DNA of 64,000 nucleotides, taken from contig DJPL01000012.1 in assembly GCA_002437415.1 (NCBI GenBank), positions 10,264 through 74,263 on the forward strand, read 5' to 3'. Below the pieces are notes generated by a model. That model had not been told where the DNA came from, made no database searches, and saw only the letters and a list, made by a program, of their open reading frames with translations. Both the position numbers and the translations under genes were made by a program. Shown in pieces: positions 51,897-61,925 of this stretch; the stretch's first letter is position 1, and the number at the start of each line of letters is the position of its first letter. Source of the DNA: Ruminococcaceae bacterium UBA6413. Lineage in GTDB: Bacteria; Bacillota; Clostridia; Oscillospirales; Ruminococcaceae.

Positions 51897-52014
51897 ATCT
51901 TTGTTGTGCACTGCACACGATCAATTCTTGTCTTGGCTCTGTGGAGAATGCTCTTTATGAGAAACACCGTTTCCCGCCGCTATGACAAAGAAAATATTTT
52001 TAAGAGGTGTAATC

Positions 52015-52281
52015 ATGCTTTTAAAGGAAGAAAAGACAGCGGTTATCGAAGCTAACCGCACACACGAGAACGACACAGGTTCTCCCGAAGTACAGATCGC
52101 TATTCTCACAAAGAGAATTAACGACTTAACAGAACACTTAAAGACTCACAAGAAGGATCACCACTCACGTCGTGGTCTTCTCAAGATGGTAGGTCACAGA
52201 CGTAATCTGTTAAACTACCTCGCTAAGAAGGATATCGAACGCTACCGTGCAATAGTTGCAAAGCTCGGTCTTCGTAAGTAA
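52015..52281 (+). CDS. rpsO: 30S ribosomal protein S15
   Basis: 88 residues, ATG 52015 behind AAGAGGTG (a TTG/ATG at 51982 is too early). S15 marks: [26 protein letters not shown] and [11 protein letters not shown]. It binds 16S rRNA early in assembly. Followed by its own terminator and then pnp, as in most bacteria. Confidence 0.97.
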   Translation: MLLKEEKTAVIEANRTHENDTGSPEVQIAILTKRINDLTEHLKTHKKDHHSRRGLLKMVGHRRNLLNYLAKKDIERYRAIVAKLGLRK

Positions 52282-52290
52282 GAGTTTAAA

Positions 52291-52323
52291 AAAGGGCAGG
52301 GCATTTATTGTTCTGCCCTTTAA
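52291..52323 (+). terminator. Terminator after rpsO
   Basis: AAGGGCAG (52293-52300) pairs with CTGCCCTT (52314-52321). It is followed by only a short T run, so some read-through into pnp is possible. Confidence 0.75.
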
Positions 52324-52354
52324 CCCTTATTTCAGATATCATTTTTCGATGTAA

Positions 52355-52432
52355 AGAGAAGCAGTGGAGTCAGCAATAAATTGAACGGAATAATGGCTAT
52401 TCCGCTGAACTTATTGCTAACGCTGTTTCTCT
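52355..52432 (+). ncRNA. Long stem-loop leader of pnp
   Basis: AGAGAAGCAG (52355-52364) with CTGTTTCTCT (52423-52432), AGCAATAA (52372-52379) with TTATTGCT (52411-52418) and CGGAATA (52386-52392) with TATTCCG (52398-52404), loop ATGGC. A single extended stem with two internal loops, ending 22 bases before the pnp ATG. It resembles the RNase III-cut stem that controls pnp in E. coli. Confidence 0.75.
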
Positions 52433-52454
52433 GAAATAAAACAGGAGGAACAAT

Positions 52455-54572
52455 ATGTTCGAGAATTACAAAACATTCAAAACGACATTTGCAGGCCGTG
52501 AGCTTATGGTTGAAACCGGTAAGGTATGCGGACTTGCAAACGGTTCTTGCTGGGTACACTACGGCGAAACAGTCGTAATGGTAAACGTTACAGCAAGCGC
52601 AAAGCCCAGAGAGGGCGTTGACTTTTTCCCTCTCGCGGTAGACTATGAAGAAAAGCTCTACTCCGTAGGAAAGATCCCCGGCGGATACTTAAAGAGAGAG
52701 GGCAGACCCAGCGAAAAGGCTATCCTCAACTCACGAGTTGTTGACCGTCCTATGCGTCCTCTGTTCCCCAAGGATATGAGAAATGACGTTGCTATCGTTA
52801 TGACAGTCCTCGCAGTAGACCCCGAAACACAGCCCGAGATCATTGCTATGATCGGCGCTTCTATCGCGGTCTCTATCTCCGATATTCCGTGGAACGGTCC
52901 TATCGGTGGTATCTCTGTAGGTCTTGTTGACGGCGAGATAGTTCTTATGCCTGACGCAGAGCAGAGAGCTAAGTCAGACCTTCAGCTGACTGTTGCGTCA
53001 AGCGAGAAGAAGGTCGTAATGATCGAAGCAGGCGCAAATGAAGTTGACGACGACACAATGCTCAAGGCTATTATGGCAGGTCACGAAGAGATCAACAAGT
53101 CGCTCATTCCCTTTATCAAGCAGATCCAGGCTGAGATAGGCAAGCCCAAGTTCAGCTTCCCCTCAATGGAGGTTGACCACGACCTGTTCGAGGCTATTCA
53201 GAATAAGTACACAGAGCAGGTAAAGTTCGCTCTTGATACAGACGACAAGAATGTTCGCGAAGAGCGTTTACAGCCCATCAAGGACGCTATACACGCAGAG
53301 TTTGACGAGCAGTATCCCGACAAGGCTGCTATGATAGATGAGTGCATCTACAAGCTTCAGAAGTTCATCGTAAGACGTTGGCTCTTAGACGAGCAGAAGC
53401 GTGTTGACGGCAGAGGTATGGACGAAATGCGTCCTCTCGCCGCTGAAGTAGGACTTCTCCCGAGAGTACACGGTTCAGGTCTGTTTACCCGCGGTCAGAC
53501 GCAGGTTATGACTATCACAACATTAGGTCCTGTAAGCGACAGCCAGAAGCTTGACGGCATTGACGAAGAAGAAACAAAGCGTTATATGCATCACTACAAC
53601 TTCCCCGCATACTCTGTAGGCGAAACAAAGTCAAGCAGAGGACCGGGCAGACGTGAGATCGGTCACGGCGCACTCGCACAGCGTGCACTTGAACCCGTTA
53701 TCCCTCCCGTTGAAGAATTCCCCTATGCAATCAGACTTGTATCCGAGGTTCTTTCTTCAAACGGTTCTACATCACAGGCTTCTATCTGCGGTTCTACACT
53801 TTCACTGATGGACGCAGGCGTTCCGATAAAGTCACCTGTTGCAGGTATCTCATGCGGTCTTATCACCGAGGGCGACCGTTGGATGACAATGGTAGATATC
53901 CAGGGTCTTGAGGACTTCTTCGGCGATATGGACTTCAAGGTTGGCGGTACACACAAGGGTATCACTGCTATTCAGATGGATCTTAAGATCGACGGTCTTA
54001 CACCCGAGATCATCAAGGACGCATTTGCAAAGACACACAAGGCAAGAGATTATATCCTTGACGAAATAATGCTCAAGGCTATCCCCGCACCTCGTCCCAC
54101 AGTCAACAAGTACGCTCCCAAGATGCTCAACTACAAGGTACCCGTTGACAAGATCAGAGAGGTCATCGGTACAGGCGGTAAGGTTATACAGAAGCTCTGC
54201 GCTGACTTTGATGTCAAGATCGACATTGATGAAGAGGGTAACGTATTCATCTGCGGTCAGGATCTTGAAAAGGCTCAGAACTGCGTAGCGATGATCAAGG
54301 CTATCACATCTCCTCCGGAGATCGGCGCTATCTACAAGGGCAAGGTTGTTCGTATAATGAACTTCGGCGCATTTGTTGAGATCGCTCCCGGCAAGGACGG
54401 TATGGTACACATCTCAGAGCTTGAAAACAGAAGAGTTGAAAAGGTTGAAGATGTTGTTTCTATCGGCGATGAGATAATCGTTAAGGTTCTCGACATCGAT
54501 AATCAGGGTAAGATCAGACTTTCAAGAAAGGCTGCACTTGCCGATATCGAAGCTAAGAAGAAAAACGGCTGA
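52455..54572 (+). CDS. pnp: Polyribonucleotide nucleotidyltransferase (PNPase)
   Basis: 705 residues. Two RNase PH-like domains (~1-230 and ~310-550; phosphate-site RSSRGPGRREIGHGALA region near 395-410), then a KH domain (GTGGKVIQKLC, ~570) and an S1 domain (GAIYKGKVVRIMNFGAFVEI, ~620-690). It degrades RNA 3' to 5' with phosphate. CAGGAGG is upstream of the ATG. The leader stem suggests post-transcriptional self-control. A terminator follows. Confidence 0.97.
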   Translation: MFENYKTFKTTFAGRELMVETGKVCGLANGSCWVHYGETVVMVNVTASAKPREGVDFFPLAVDYEEKLYSVGKIPGGYLKREGRPSEKAILNSRVVDRPMRPLFPKDMRNDVAIVMTVLAVDPETQPEIIAMIGASIAVSISDIPWNGPIGGISVGLVDGEIVLMPDAEQRAKSDLQLTVASSEKKVVMIEAGANEVDDDTMLKAIMAGHEEINKSLIPFIKQIQAEIGKPKFSFPSMEVDHDLFEAIQNKYTEQVKFALDTDDKNVREERLQPIKDAIHAEFDEQYPDKAAMIDECIYKLQKFIVRRWLLDEQKRVDGRGMDEMRPLAAEVGLLPRVHGSGLFTRGQTQVMTITTLGPVSDSQKLDGIDEEETKRYMHHYNFPAYSVGETKSSRGPGRREIGHGALAQRALEPVIPPVEEFPYAIRLVSEVLSSNGSTSQASICGSTLSLMDAGVPIKSPVAGISCGLITEGDRWMTMVDIQGLEDFFGDMDFKVGGTHKGITAIQMDLKIDGLTPEIIKDAFAKTHKARDYILDEIMLKAIPAPRPTVNKYAPKMLNYKVPVDKIREVIGTGGKVIQKLCADFDVKIDIDEEGNVFICGQDLEKAQNCVAMIKAITSPPEIGAIYKGKVVRIMNFGAFVEIAPGKDGMVHISELENRRVEKVEDVVSIGDEIIVKVLDIDNQGKIRLSRKAALADIEAKKKNG

Positions 54573-54593
54573 TAAAGCCGAAAATTGAAATTT

Positions 54594-54628
54594 CAAGCCT
54601 CGCGGAGAATATCTGCGGGGCTTTTTAT
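54594..54628 (+). terminator. Terminator of pnp
   Basis: AAGCCTCGC (54595-54603) pairs with GCGGGGCTT (54615-54623), then TTTATAT. Confidence 0.85.
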
Positions 54629-54768
54629 ATGCAATTTCAGCTTGAAATGACAAGCAGGTTGTGATATACTTATAATGTATTATTATGTGACGGCGGCGTG
54701 CGCGGCTGAATATTCGTACTTCTTTTGCTAAGAATATAACAAGAAAATTCACAGTAAAGGAGTACGCA

Positions 54769-55671
54769 ATGAACAAGCTTAACATAACCGATAACGAACC
54801 CGCAGAGGAAGAAAACGAAGAGCAGATAACGGCGGATCAGCCGACCGATAACGGCGTATTCGCTTCTGTCAATGCGGAGCATAATATACACTGCCTTACC
54901 GTTATAGGTCAGATAGAGGGACACTATATTCTCCCGCCGCAGAACAAGACGACAAAGTACGAGCATATTATGCCCGCGCTTGTGGCGATAGAGCAGGATA
55001 TGAGTATAGAGGGGCTTCTGATAATACTGAATACTGTCGGCGGAGATGTCGAGGCGGGGCTTGCCATATCGGAGCTTATCGCGGGAATGTCAAAGCCCAC
55101 GGTTTCGATAGTAGTCGGCGGCGGTCACTCGATAGGCGTACCGCTTGCGGTAAGCGCAAGAAAGAGCTTTATCGTGCCGTCCGCAACAATGACGATACAC
55201 CCGGTCAGAATGAACGGTCTGCTTCTCGGCATACCTCAGACTTTATCGTATTTTGAGCGTATGCAGGAGAGGATAATCAACTTTGTCAGCAAGAACAGCG
55301 AGATAAAGCCCGAACGCTTCAGAGAGCTTATGATGAAAAAAGACGAGCTTGTTATGGACGTAGGCTCGGTGCTTGACGGCGAAACGGCAGTAAAAGAGGG
55401 GCTTATAGACAGCCTCGGAGGGCTGAGTGACGCGGTGCAGTGTCTGTATTCGCTTATCGAAGAGCGCAAGAGCGAAAAGTCGGACGCTAAAACAGCTGCC
55501 GCAAAAAGCCCCGACAGCAAAAAATCCTCAACCGCTTCCAAAAGGACGCTCAAAGGCTCATCACAGAAGAGCAAGGCAACCGCAAAGGTGAGCACCTTCA
55601 GAGAGTATCACCCCGGCGGTGCAGAGGCGCGGGCAAAGCGAGGTGGTGCAAATGTTTCAGACCGTCATTGA
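54769..55671 (+). CDS. tepA: TepA-like ClpP-class serine protease
   Basis: 300 residues. After an acidic start, residues ~45-225 form a ClpP/crotonase-like fold with [27 protein letters not shown] (likely Ser region) and ATMTIHPVR (His), as in Bacillus TepA/YmfB, which is linked to signal-peptide or forespore protein handling. A Lys/Ser-rich tail (~235-300) is unusual and probably binds nucleic acid or membrane. AAAGGAG is upstream. Overlaps ylzJ by 20 bases. Confidence 0.85.
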   Translation: MNKLNITDNEPAEEENEEQITADQPTDNGVFASVNAEHNIHCLTVIGQIEGHYILPPQNKTTKYEHIMPALVAIEQDMSIEGLLIILNTVGGDVEAGLAISELIAGMSKPTVSIVVGGGHSIGVPLAVSARKSFIVPSATMTIHPVRMNGLLLGIPQTLSYFERMQERIINFVSKNSEIKPERFRELMMKKDELVMDVGSVLDGETAVKEGLIDSLGGLSDAVQCLYSLIEERKSEKSDAKTAAAKSPDSKKSSTASKRTLKGSSQKSKATAKVSTFREYHPGGAEARAKRGGANVSDRH

Positions 55672-55834
55672 CGAGTACGAGGTTTTCGGCGGCACAGTGC
55701 CGTATGACAACAACGCCTATTATGCCGTTGACGGCTGTGTGTTTCCATACAGTGTAAAGCCTGACACAAAGCAGGCTCGGCTGTGCTCAGACCCCTGCGC
55801 GTACCTTAAGCTCACCGAAATAAAAAAGCAGTAA
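55652..55834 (+). CDS. YlzJ-like protein
   Basis: 60 residues, ATG 55652 with GAGGTGGTG upstream. Position between tepA and ftsK/spoIIIE, and the sequence ([14 protein letters not shown] then a short acidic/basic body), match the YlzJ family of unknown function. In Bacillus the same order tepA-ylzJ-spoIIIE occurs; here uppP has been added before ftsK. Very small and soluble. Confidence 0.75.
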   Translation: MFQTVIDEYEVFGGTVPYDNNAYYAVDGCVFPYSVKPDTKQARLCSDPCAYLKLTEIKKQ

Positions 55835-55907
55835 TTCCGGGCTTATGCCCGTACATATAATATAAATAAACAAAACGCCGAATGGCACTGCAACCTGAAA
55901 GGAACAA

Positions 55908-56777
55908 ATGAAAATGGAGTACATAAGCATAATTATTCAGGGCATTATTCAGGGTCTGACCGAATTTCTGCCCGTATCAAGCTCGGGTCACCTCTCTGTG
56001 GCACAGCATTTTATGAATGTCGGTGAAACGGGTCTTATTACCTCGATAGTTCTTCACCTCGGTACCTTACTTGCGGTATTTATCGCATTCTTCCCGACTA
56101 TATGGGGAATGATAAAGGAATTCTTCCTTACGATAAAGGACATATTCACAGGAAAATTCTCATGGAAGAATATGAACGCAAACAGACGTATGATGTTTAT
56201 GGTCATAATCTCTACGGCTATGCTTGTGCCGGTATACTTCTTCAAGGACTTCTTCACAGGCTTTGAGAGCGATAACGATATCATCTTTGAGGGCGTGGCG
56301 TTCATTTTCACGGCACTTCTTCTGTTTATGTCGGATAAGTGCGTCAAGGGCAACAAGACAGGCGACAAGATGAAGGTCGCCGATGCCATAGCAGTCGGCG
56401 CTATGCAGTGCGTTGCGCTGTTCCCCGGCGTTTCGCGTTCGGGCTCTACAACGGCGGCAGGTCTTTTCTGCGGACTTACAAAGGAAACCGCAGTCACATT
56501 CTCGTTTATACTCGGCATACCCGCAATACTCGGCGGCAGTGTGCTTGAAATAGGCAGCGCTCTGAAAAGCGACATTCAGCTTGACTGGGTACAGCTCGGC
56601 ATAGGCTTTGCAGTAGCGGCTGTAGTCGGACTGCTTGCGATAGCGCTTGTAAAGTGGCTTTTAAAGAAGGACAGATTCAAGATCTTCGGCTTCTATACGG
56701 CGATACTCGGTGCGGCGTGCATAGCAGTGGGAATATATGAACTTGTTACAGGCACACGCATTATGATAGTTTTCTGA
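55908..56777 (+). CDS. uppP: Undecaprenyl-diphosphatase (BacA/UppP)
   Basis: 289 residues, multi-pass membrane protein. Recycles undecaprenyl pyrophosphate to the monophosphate lipid carrier for cell-wall synthesis. Motif GLTEFLPVSSSGHL (residues 16-29) and PGVSRSG (from ~173) form the active site; eight or so hydrophobic segments. AAAGGA precedes the ATG at 55908 (ATG 55914 is also possible). Lies between ylzJ and ftsK. Confidence 0.95.
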   Translation: MKMEYISIIIQGIIQGLTEFLPVSSSGHLSVAQHFMNVGETGLITSIVLHLGTLLAVFIAFFPTIWGMIKEFFLTIKDIFTGKFSWKNMNANRRMMFMVIISTAMLVPVYFFKDFFTGFESDNDIIFEGVAFIFTALLLFMSDKCVKGNKTGDKMKVADAIAVGAMQCVALFPGVSRSGSTTAAGLFCGLTKETAVTFSFILGIPAILGGSVLEIGSALKSDIQLDWVQLGIGFAVAAVVGLLAIALVKWLLKKDRFKIFGFYTAILGAACIAVGIYELVTGTRIMIVF

Positions 56778-56830
56778 TACAGATATAAACTAATTATCCG
56801 GCAAAGTCCGTGGGAGAAAGGATGTAGTAA

Positions 56831-59719
56831 ATGGCTGCAAAAAGAAATATAAATGCAGATACGGCTAAGGATACGCAAAAGACGACAACAAAGAAGCGCA
56901 CAAGCGCCGCGGATAAAAAACAACAGGAGTATCTTGAGCGCCGCAGGGAAGAGCTTGAAAAGGAGCAGCGCTCAAAAAGGCGCAGAAGCTCGATAATTCT
57001 TTTTGCTATCGGCGTTTTACTGCTTGTGTTTACAATAATCGGACTGATAAGCGGTATGAGCAGAAGCGAGGGCGACAGCCTGAATATGCTCGATATGATC
57101 TATTCGTTCCTGTGCGGCGTGTTCGGCTTTACCGTGTTCTTCACAGGTCCTATAGTGATATATGTTGCGGTTCTGATAGCGACTGACAAGAGCAGAACAA
57201 GCATTCTGACAAAGGTATTACAGCTGTCGGGCGGTATAATAATACTCAGCACGGCAATACAGATAATATTCGTAGGCTCGGTCGGTAAGAACACAACCGA
57301 CTTTTTCGGCGCTATAGGCAGTCTTTACACAGACGGCGTAAATCTTGTCGGCGGCGGCATTATAGGCGGTCTGCCCGCGTGGGTACTGCTTTTGTTCGGA
57401 AATGTCGGCGCTGTGGTGATGATAATTCTTATAGCATTTGTATTCGTAATGCTGATAAGCAGAAAATCGCTGATGGATTTTCTCGGTGCTGTCGGAAAGC
57501 CCGTGAAAAAGGCGGCTGTTACCGCAAAGGAAAAGCACGCACAGCATAAAGAAGAGATGGAAGCGCTCAGACGCGAGCAGGAGCAGCTCAGACTTCAGGC
57601 TGAAAGCGAGAACAAGGAACGCCTTGCACAGCTTGAAATGAACACTGTCGGAAGCGAAAAAACAACACTTAAGGACAGGCAGAAAGAGAATATCAAGGAG
57701 CAGAAAAAGGACAGCGATAACTTCATAAACGAGCTTAACAACTACAACGGCATAGTTTCGCCAAAGCCCGATGAGGCTGTACAGCAGAGCAATGAAACCT
57801 TGCCCGACATAGCGCCCGAGAGCGATATACATACATCGTGCGAAAAGCTCCCCGACCTGCCGAATACGGCAAAGAGCGGCGCAGAGAATACCGCATTGGA
57901 TACGGTTGACGAAAATCGGGAAAGCAAGACTGCCGAGGTGATAAATGATACCGCCGCTGTCGCTGTCGATACGGCAGATGATTACCCGCCGTTACCCGAT
58001 TATCCTCCCGAGGAGGTAAACCCCGTAGAAGCGGCGCTTAATTCGTTCATAGAAGAAACAAACGGTGAACAGGAAGCGATAAGACAGCGCGAGGAGCAGT
58101 TTGTAAGTGACGTAAGCGCGCCTGTTGTACAGCCCGCCGAGCCGCCCGCCGAGGAAAACGCCGCCGAGAATGACGGCACGAAGCAGTCGGACGAGGATAC
58201 AGAGGACAAGCTGTATACCGTTACTATCGACCCTGACGACCACCCGCTCCCGCCAACCGCACTGCTTGACGAGATAATGCCCGGCAAGACGCAGGAAGAT
58301 ATAAATAAGGAGCTTGAAACCAACGCCACGACTATAGTAGAAGCACTGAGAAGCTTCGGCGTTCAGACAAAGTGCATCGGCACTTGCCGCGGACCGTCAG
58401 TAACAAGATATGAATTACAGCCTGCGGCAGGCGTTAAGATATCTAAGATAACGGGACTTGCGGACGATATCGCGCTTAATCTTGCGGCATCGGGCATTCG
58501 TATTGAAGCCCCGATACCCAATAAGCCCGCTGTCGGCATAGAAGTGCCGAACAAGATAAGAGATACCGTGCCGTTCAGGCAGCTTATCGAAAGCCCCGAG
58601 ATAGCCGAGAAGAAGAGCAAGCTTGCGGCGGTGCTCGGCAAGGATATTTCGGGTGAGATAGTAATTGCCGATATCGCGGAAATGCCGCACCTGCTTATTG
58701 CGGGTACGACCGGCTCGGGTAAGTCGGTATGCGTAAACTCGATAATAATGTCGATACTGTTCAGAAGCAAGCCCGAAGAGGTACGCTTTATAATGATAGA
58801 CCCGAAAGCGGTCGAATTTATGGCGTATAACGGCATACCTCACCTGCTTATCCCTGTAGTCACCGACGCAAAGAAGGCGGCAGGTGCGCTCAGCTGGGCG
58901 GTAGGCGAGATGCTTAAAAGATACAGCCTGTTCTCGGAGTACAATGTGCGTAACATTCACGGCTATAATTCACTCGCGGACAAAGACCCCGAGATGAAGA
59001 AGATGGAACAGATAGTGATCTTCATTGACGAGCTCGCCGACCTTATTATGGCATCTAAGAACGAGGTCGAGGACAGCATATGCCGACTTGCGCAGATGGC
59101 GCGTGCCGCAGGTATGCACCTTGTTATAGCTACTCAGCGTCCGACGGTAGATGTCGTTACGGGTCTTATCAAGGCGAATATCCCGAGCCGTATCGCGCTG
59201 AAGGTAAGCTCGGGTATTGACAGCCGTACAATTATGGACGAGCAGGGCGCGGAAAAGCTCCTCGGCAGGGGCGATATGCTGTTCAAGTCGGTTTCTATGC
59301 CTAAGCCTACGCGTGTACAGGGCTGCTGGATATCCGACAAGGAGGTCGAGCGCGTTGTTGACTTCCTCAAAAATAAGTTCACGCTCGATTATGACGATGA
59401 TGTTATCAAGGAGGTCGAGCGTCAGGCAGAGCTTGTCAAGGGCAACGACAAGTCCTCAGACAGCTCGGGCTTTGAAAGCGGTGATATCGATGTCAGCGAT
59501 GATAAGCTTGAGGACGCTATCCGTATTGTTGTCGAGAACGGACAGGCGAGTGTAAGTACGCTTCAGAGAAAGCTCAAGCTCGGCTTCGGCAGAGCCGCAA
59601 GACTTGTCGATGTTATGGAAGAGATGGGCATTGTAGGACCGTCACAGGGCAGTAAGCCCCGAGAGGTGCTTATGACAAAGGAGCAGTACTACGAGCGCCA
59701 GATGAATAAACAGCAGTGA
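56831..59719 (+). CDS. ftsK: DNA translocase FtsK/SpoIIIE
   Basis: 962 residues. Basic start, four membrane helices (~50-210), a long acidic/Pro-rich linker (~250-470), then the ATPase: Walker A GTTGSGKS at 625-632, Walker B IVIFIDELADL, and a C-terminal winged-helix gamma domain (~890-955) that reads chromosome-orienting sequences. It pumps DNA through the septum in division or sporulation. GAAAGGATG is upstream. Ends a tepA-led group. Confidence 0.96.
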   Translation: MAAKRNINADTAKDTQKTTTKKRTSAADKKQQEYLERRREELEKEQRSKRRRSSIILFAIGVLLLVFTIIGLISGMSRSEGDSLNMLDMIYSFLCGVFGFTVFFTGPIVIYVAVLIATDKSRTSILTKVLQLSGGIIILSTAIQIIFVGSVGKNTTDFFGAIGSLYTDGVNLVGGGIIGGLPAWVLLLFGNVGAVVMIILIAFVFVMLISRKSLMDFLGAVGKPVKKAAVTAKEKHAQHKEEMEALRREQEQLRLQAESENKERLAQLEMNTVGSEKTTLKDRQKENIKEQKKDSDNFINELNNYNGIVSPKPDEAVQQSNETLPDIAPESDIHTSCEKLPDLPNTAKSGAENTALDTVDENRESKTAEVINDTAAVAVDTADDYPPLPDYPPEEVNPVEAALNSFIEETNGEQEAIRQREEQFVSDVSAPVVQPAEPPAEENAAENDGTKQSDEDTEDKLYTVTIDPDDHPLPPTALLDEIMPGKTQEDINKELETNATTIVEALRSFGVQTKCIGTCRGPSVTRYELQPAAGVKISKITGLADDIALNLAASGIRIEAPIPNKPAVGIEVPNKIRDTVPFRQLIESPEIAEKKSKLAAVLGKDISGEIVIADIAEMPHLLIAGTTGSGKSVCVNSIIMSILFRSKPEEVRFIMIDPKAVEFMAYNGIPHLLIPVVTDAKKAAGALSWAVGEMLKRYSLFSEYNVRNIHGYNSLADKDPEMKKMEQIVIFIDELADLIMASKNEVEDSICRLAQMARAAGMHLVIATQRPTVDVVTGLIKANIPSRIALKVSSGIDSRTIMDEQGAEKLLGRGDMLFKSVSMPKPTRVQGCWISDKEVERVVDFLKNKFTLDYDDDVIKEVERQAELVKGNDKSSDSSGFESGDIDVSDDKLEDAIRIVVENGQASVSTLQRKLKLGFGRAARLVDVMEEMGIVGPSQGSKPREVLMTKEQYYERQMNKQQ

Positions 59720-59771
59720 TTTTTGTGAAACAGCTTAACAGCTTGTACCATACAATTTAATATAATCAAAT

Positions 59772-59868
59772 GGGGTCGCAGGGGCGAAGCCCCCGGCAGG
59801 GACTAGGGGCGGCAGCCCCAGCAATATAGCCCCTTCCTATGGGGAAGGGGTTTGGGGTTAGGAATAGA
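59772..59868. repeat. GC-rich dispersed intergenic repeat, copy 2
   Basis: GGGGTCGCAGGGGC...GCCCC, GGGGC/GCCCC and CCCCTTCC/GGAAGGGG hairpins followed by GGTTAGGAATAG. Similar in plan and partly in sequence to 41990-42095. Confidence 0.6.
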
Positions 59869-59995
59869 GAAATTTGTACTATTTTAAAAATAGACTTTTT
59901 CTACAAGCAAAAGCCTGTACTATCACAACACAGGCATAAGCATACTACGAAATACATTAAACTCAAACGGTCACAGACCGGGAAAGGAACTTAAT

Positions 59996-60766
59996 ATGAT
60001 AGCACTTATTACGGGCGCCAGCTCAGGAATAGGCAGAGAAATGGCTAAAAACCTTGCAACAAGAGGTGTGAACCTGATACTTGTCGCAAGAAGAACAGAG
60101 CGCCTTATCGCGCTGAAAGAGGAGATAAAATACAACTGCCCCGAGATAAAGGTCAAGACGATAACCGCCGACCTTTCAAAGGAAGAGCAGTGCATTGAGC
60201 TTTACAACAGGGTAAAGGACTACAGGATAGATTTCCTGTTCAACAATGCGGGCTTCGGTCTGTACGGATCGTTCCTTGAAACAGACCTTGACGATGAGCT
60301 TTCGATGATAAACGTCAACATCAAGGCAGTTCATATCCTGACCAAGCTCTTCCTGCGCGACTTTGCCGAGAGAAACAGCGGATATATCCTTAATACCGCT
60401 TCTGTTGCGGGCTTTATGGCTGGTCCTCTGCTTGCTACCTACTACGCAACAAAGAACTATGTCGTACAGCTGACAAAGGCTATATATGAAGAGCTCAGAA
60501 GCACAGGCAGCAGAGTAGTTATAAGCACGCTTTGCCCCGGACCTGTTGATACGGAGTTCAACAGCGTTGCAGGCGTTAAGAGTTTCGGTATCCCGAGCGA
60601 GAGTGAGGCTTATGTAGCGGATTATGCTATCGAGCGTCTTTTATGCGGCGACCTGCTGATTATCCCCGGTGTTACGACAAAGGCGGCTGCGGCTGGCTCA
60701 AGATTTGCTCCTACAAAGCTCCTTCTCAGAACAGTGAGAACATTACAGGAACAGAAGAATAAATAA
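59996..60766 (+). CDS. Short-chain dehydrogenase/reductase
   Basis: 256 residues. Rossmann motif TGASSGIGRE near the N-terminus, NNAGFG near 85, catalytic S in NTASVAG and Y/K in YYATKNY near residue 155. The YqjQ/DltE-like group of classical SDRs; substrate unknown. GGAAAGGA precedes the ATG at 59996. The GH26 gene starts 34 bases downstream and could share its transcript. Confidence 0.88.
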   Translation: MIALITGASSGIGREMAKNLATRGVNLILVARRTERLIALKEEIKYNCPEIKVKTITADLSKEEQCIELYNRVKDYRIDFLFNNAGFGLYGSFLETDLDDELSMINVNIKAVHILTKLFLRDFAERNSGYILNTASVAGFMAGPLLATYYATKNYVVQLTKAIYEELRSTGSRVVISTLCPGPVDTEFNSVAGVKSFGIPSESEAYVADYAIERLLCGDLLIIPGVTTKAAAAGSRFAPTKLLLRTVRTLQEQKNK

Positions 60767-60800
60767 AGAAAGATAATATAAAAATATAATGTGAGGAACT

Positions 60801-61925
60801 ATGGCGTATACTACCGATTTTGAGAAGCTGAAAGAACAGCTGAACTACAAACCCGACCCGACAAAGCTTGTTTCAAAGCAGGCAAGCAAGAACACCGTAA
60901 AGCTCTATGAATATCTCAAGAGCATATACGGCAAAAAGCACCTGTCGGGTCAGCAGTATCTGCTTAGCGACGAGGTCGAGGATCTTGTCTATTACCGCCT
61001 TACAGGCAAGCTCCCGGCTGTGCGCGGCTATGACTTTATGGGTGTGAGCTCCTGTAAGAAGACCGACGATCAGGTCGACAGAGCCATAAAGTGGGCTACC
61101 GAGTGCGGCGGCATCGTTACAATGTGCTGGCACTGGTACGCCCCGAACGATATGAACGATTATTCCAAGGGCTCGTCATTTTACTACAAGACTACCGACT
61201 ACGATCACAAGACCTGCTTTGATCTGTGTAAGGGCGTGACGGAGGGCACGGCAGAATATGAGTTCATTATCCGTGAGATAGATATGGTGTCTGCTGAGCT
61301 TAAGCGTATGGCGGAGTTTGACATACCTGTGCTGTGGCGACCTCTGCATGAGGCAAACGGCAACTGGTTCTGGTGGGGAAACCACGATGATAAGCACCGC
61401 GAAGCATATAAGAAGCTGTGGTATATGATCTTCGACCGTATGGAAAACTATCACAAGTTACCTAACCTTATATGGGTATGGAACGGTCAGGATAAGTGTA
61501 TGGAGGTAAACCCCAACACGTTTGACATCTGCGGCGATGATATCTATTCGGTGAAGGAATACGACCATTCCTCGCAGAAAGAGCGCTTCAGCTATATGGA
61601 AGCGCTTGCACACGGCAAGCTGATAACATTGTCAGAGTGCGGCTATATCCCCGAACCCGATGAGATGAAAAAGGATAATGCCATGTGGCTGTGGTGGCTT
61701 CCTTGGTGGGGCGAATTTGTCTACAAGCGTGACGGCTACAAGCCTGTTTTCGATAAAGACGGCTACACGGTGATAAATGAAAAATATATGACGGAAGACT
61801 TTATGAAGCGCGTTATGTCGCACCCCGATGTAATTATGCGCGAAGATCTGCCATGGTACGACAAGGACAGGCATAAGCTCCCCGATGCGCTGATGAAGAA
61901 CCTCGAAAGGATAGAAAGTAAATGA
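60801..61925 (+). CDS. GH26 beta-mannanase-type glycosidase without signal peptide
   Basis: 374 residues. GH26 catalytic pair: acid/base E184 in WRPLHEANGNWFWWG and nucleophile E279 in TLSECGY; GQQYLL near residue 50 and CWHWY near 110 are also typical. It cuts beta-1,4-mannan or mannooligosaccharides. Most GH26 mannanases are secreted, but here no signal peptide is visible, so it likely works on imported oligosaccharides, alongside the intracellular GH36. Shares four bases (ATGA) with the lipoprotein gene. Confidence 0.88.
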   Translation: MAYTTDFEKLKEQLNYKPDPTKLVSKQASKNTVKLYEYLKSIYGKKHLSGQQYLLSDEVEDLVYYRLTGKLPAVRGYDFMGVSSCKKTDDQVDRAIKWATECGGIVTMCWHWYAPNDMNDYSKGSSFYYKTTDYDHKTCFDLCKGVTEGTAEYEFIIREIDMVSAELKRMAEFDIPVLWRPLHEANGNWFWWGNHDDKHREAYKKLWYMIFDRMENYHKLPNLIWVWNGQDKCMEVNPNTFDICGDDIYSVKEYDHSSQKERFSYMEALAHGKLITLSECGYIPEPDEMKKDNAMWLWWLPWWGEFVYKRDGYKPVFDKDGYTVINEKYMTEDFMKRVMSHPDVIMREDLPWYDKDRHKLPDALMKNLERIESK

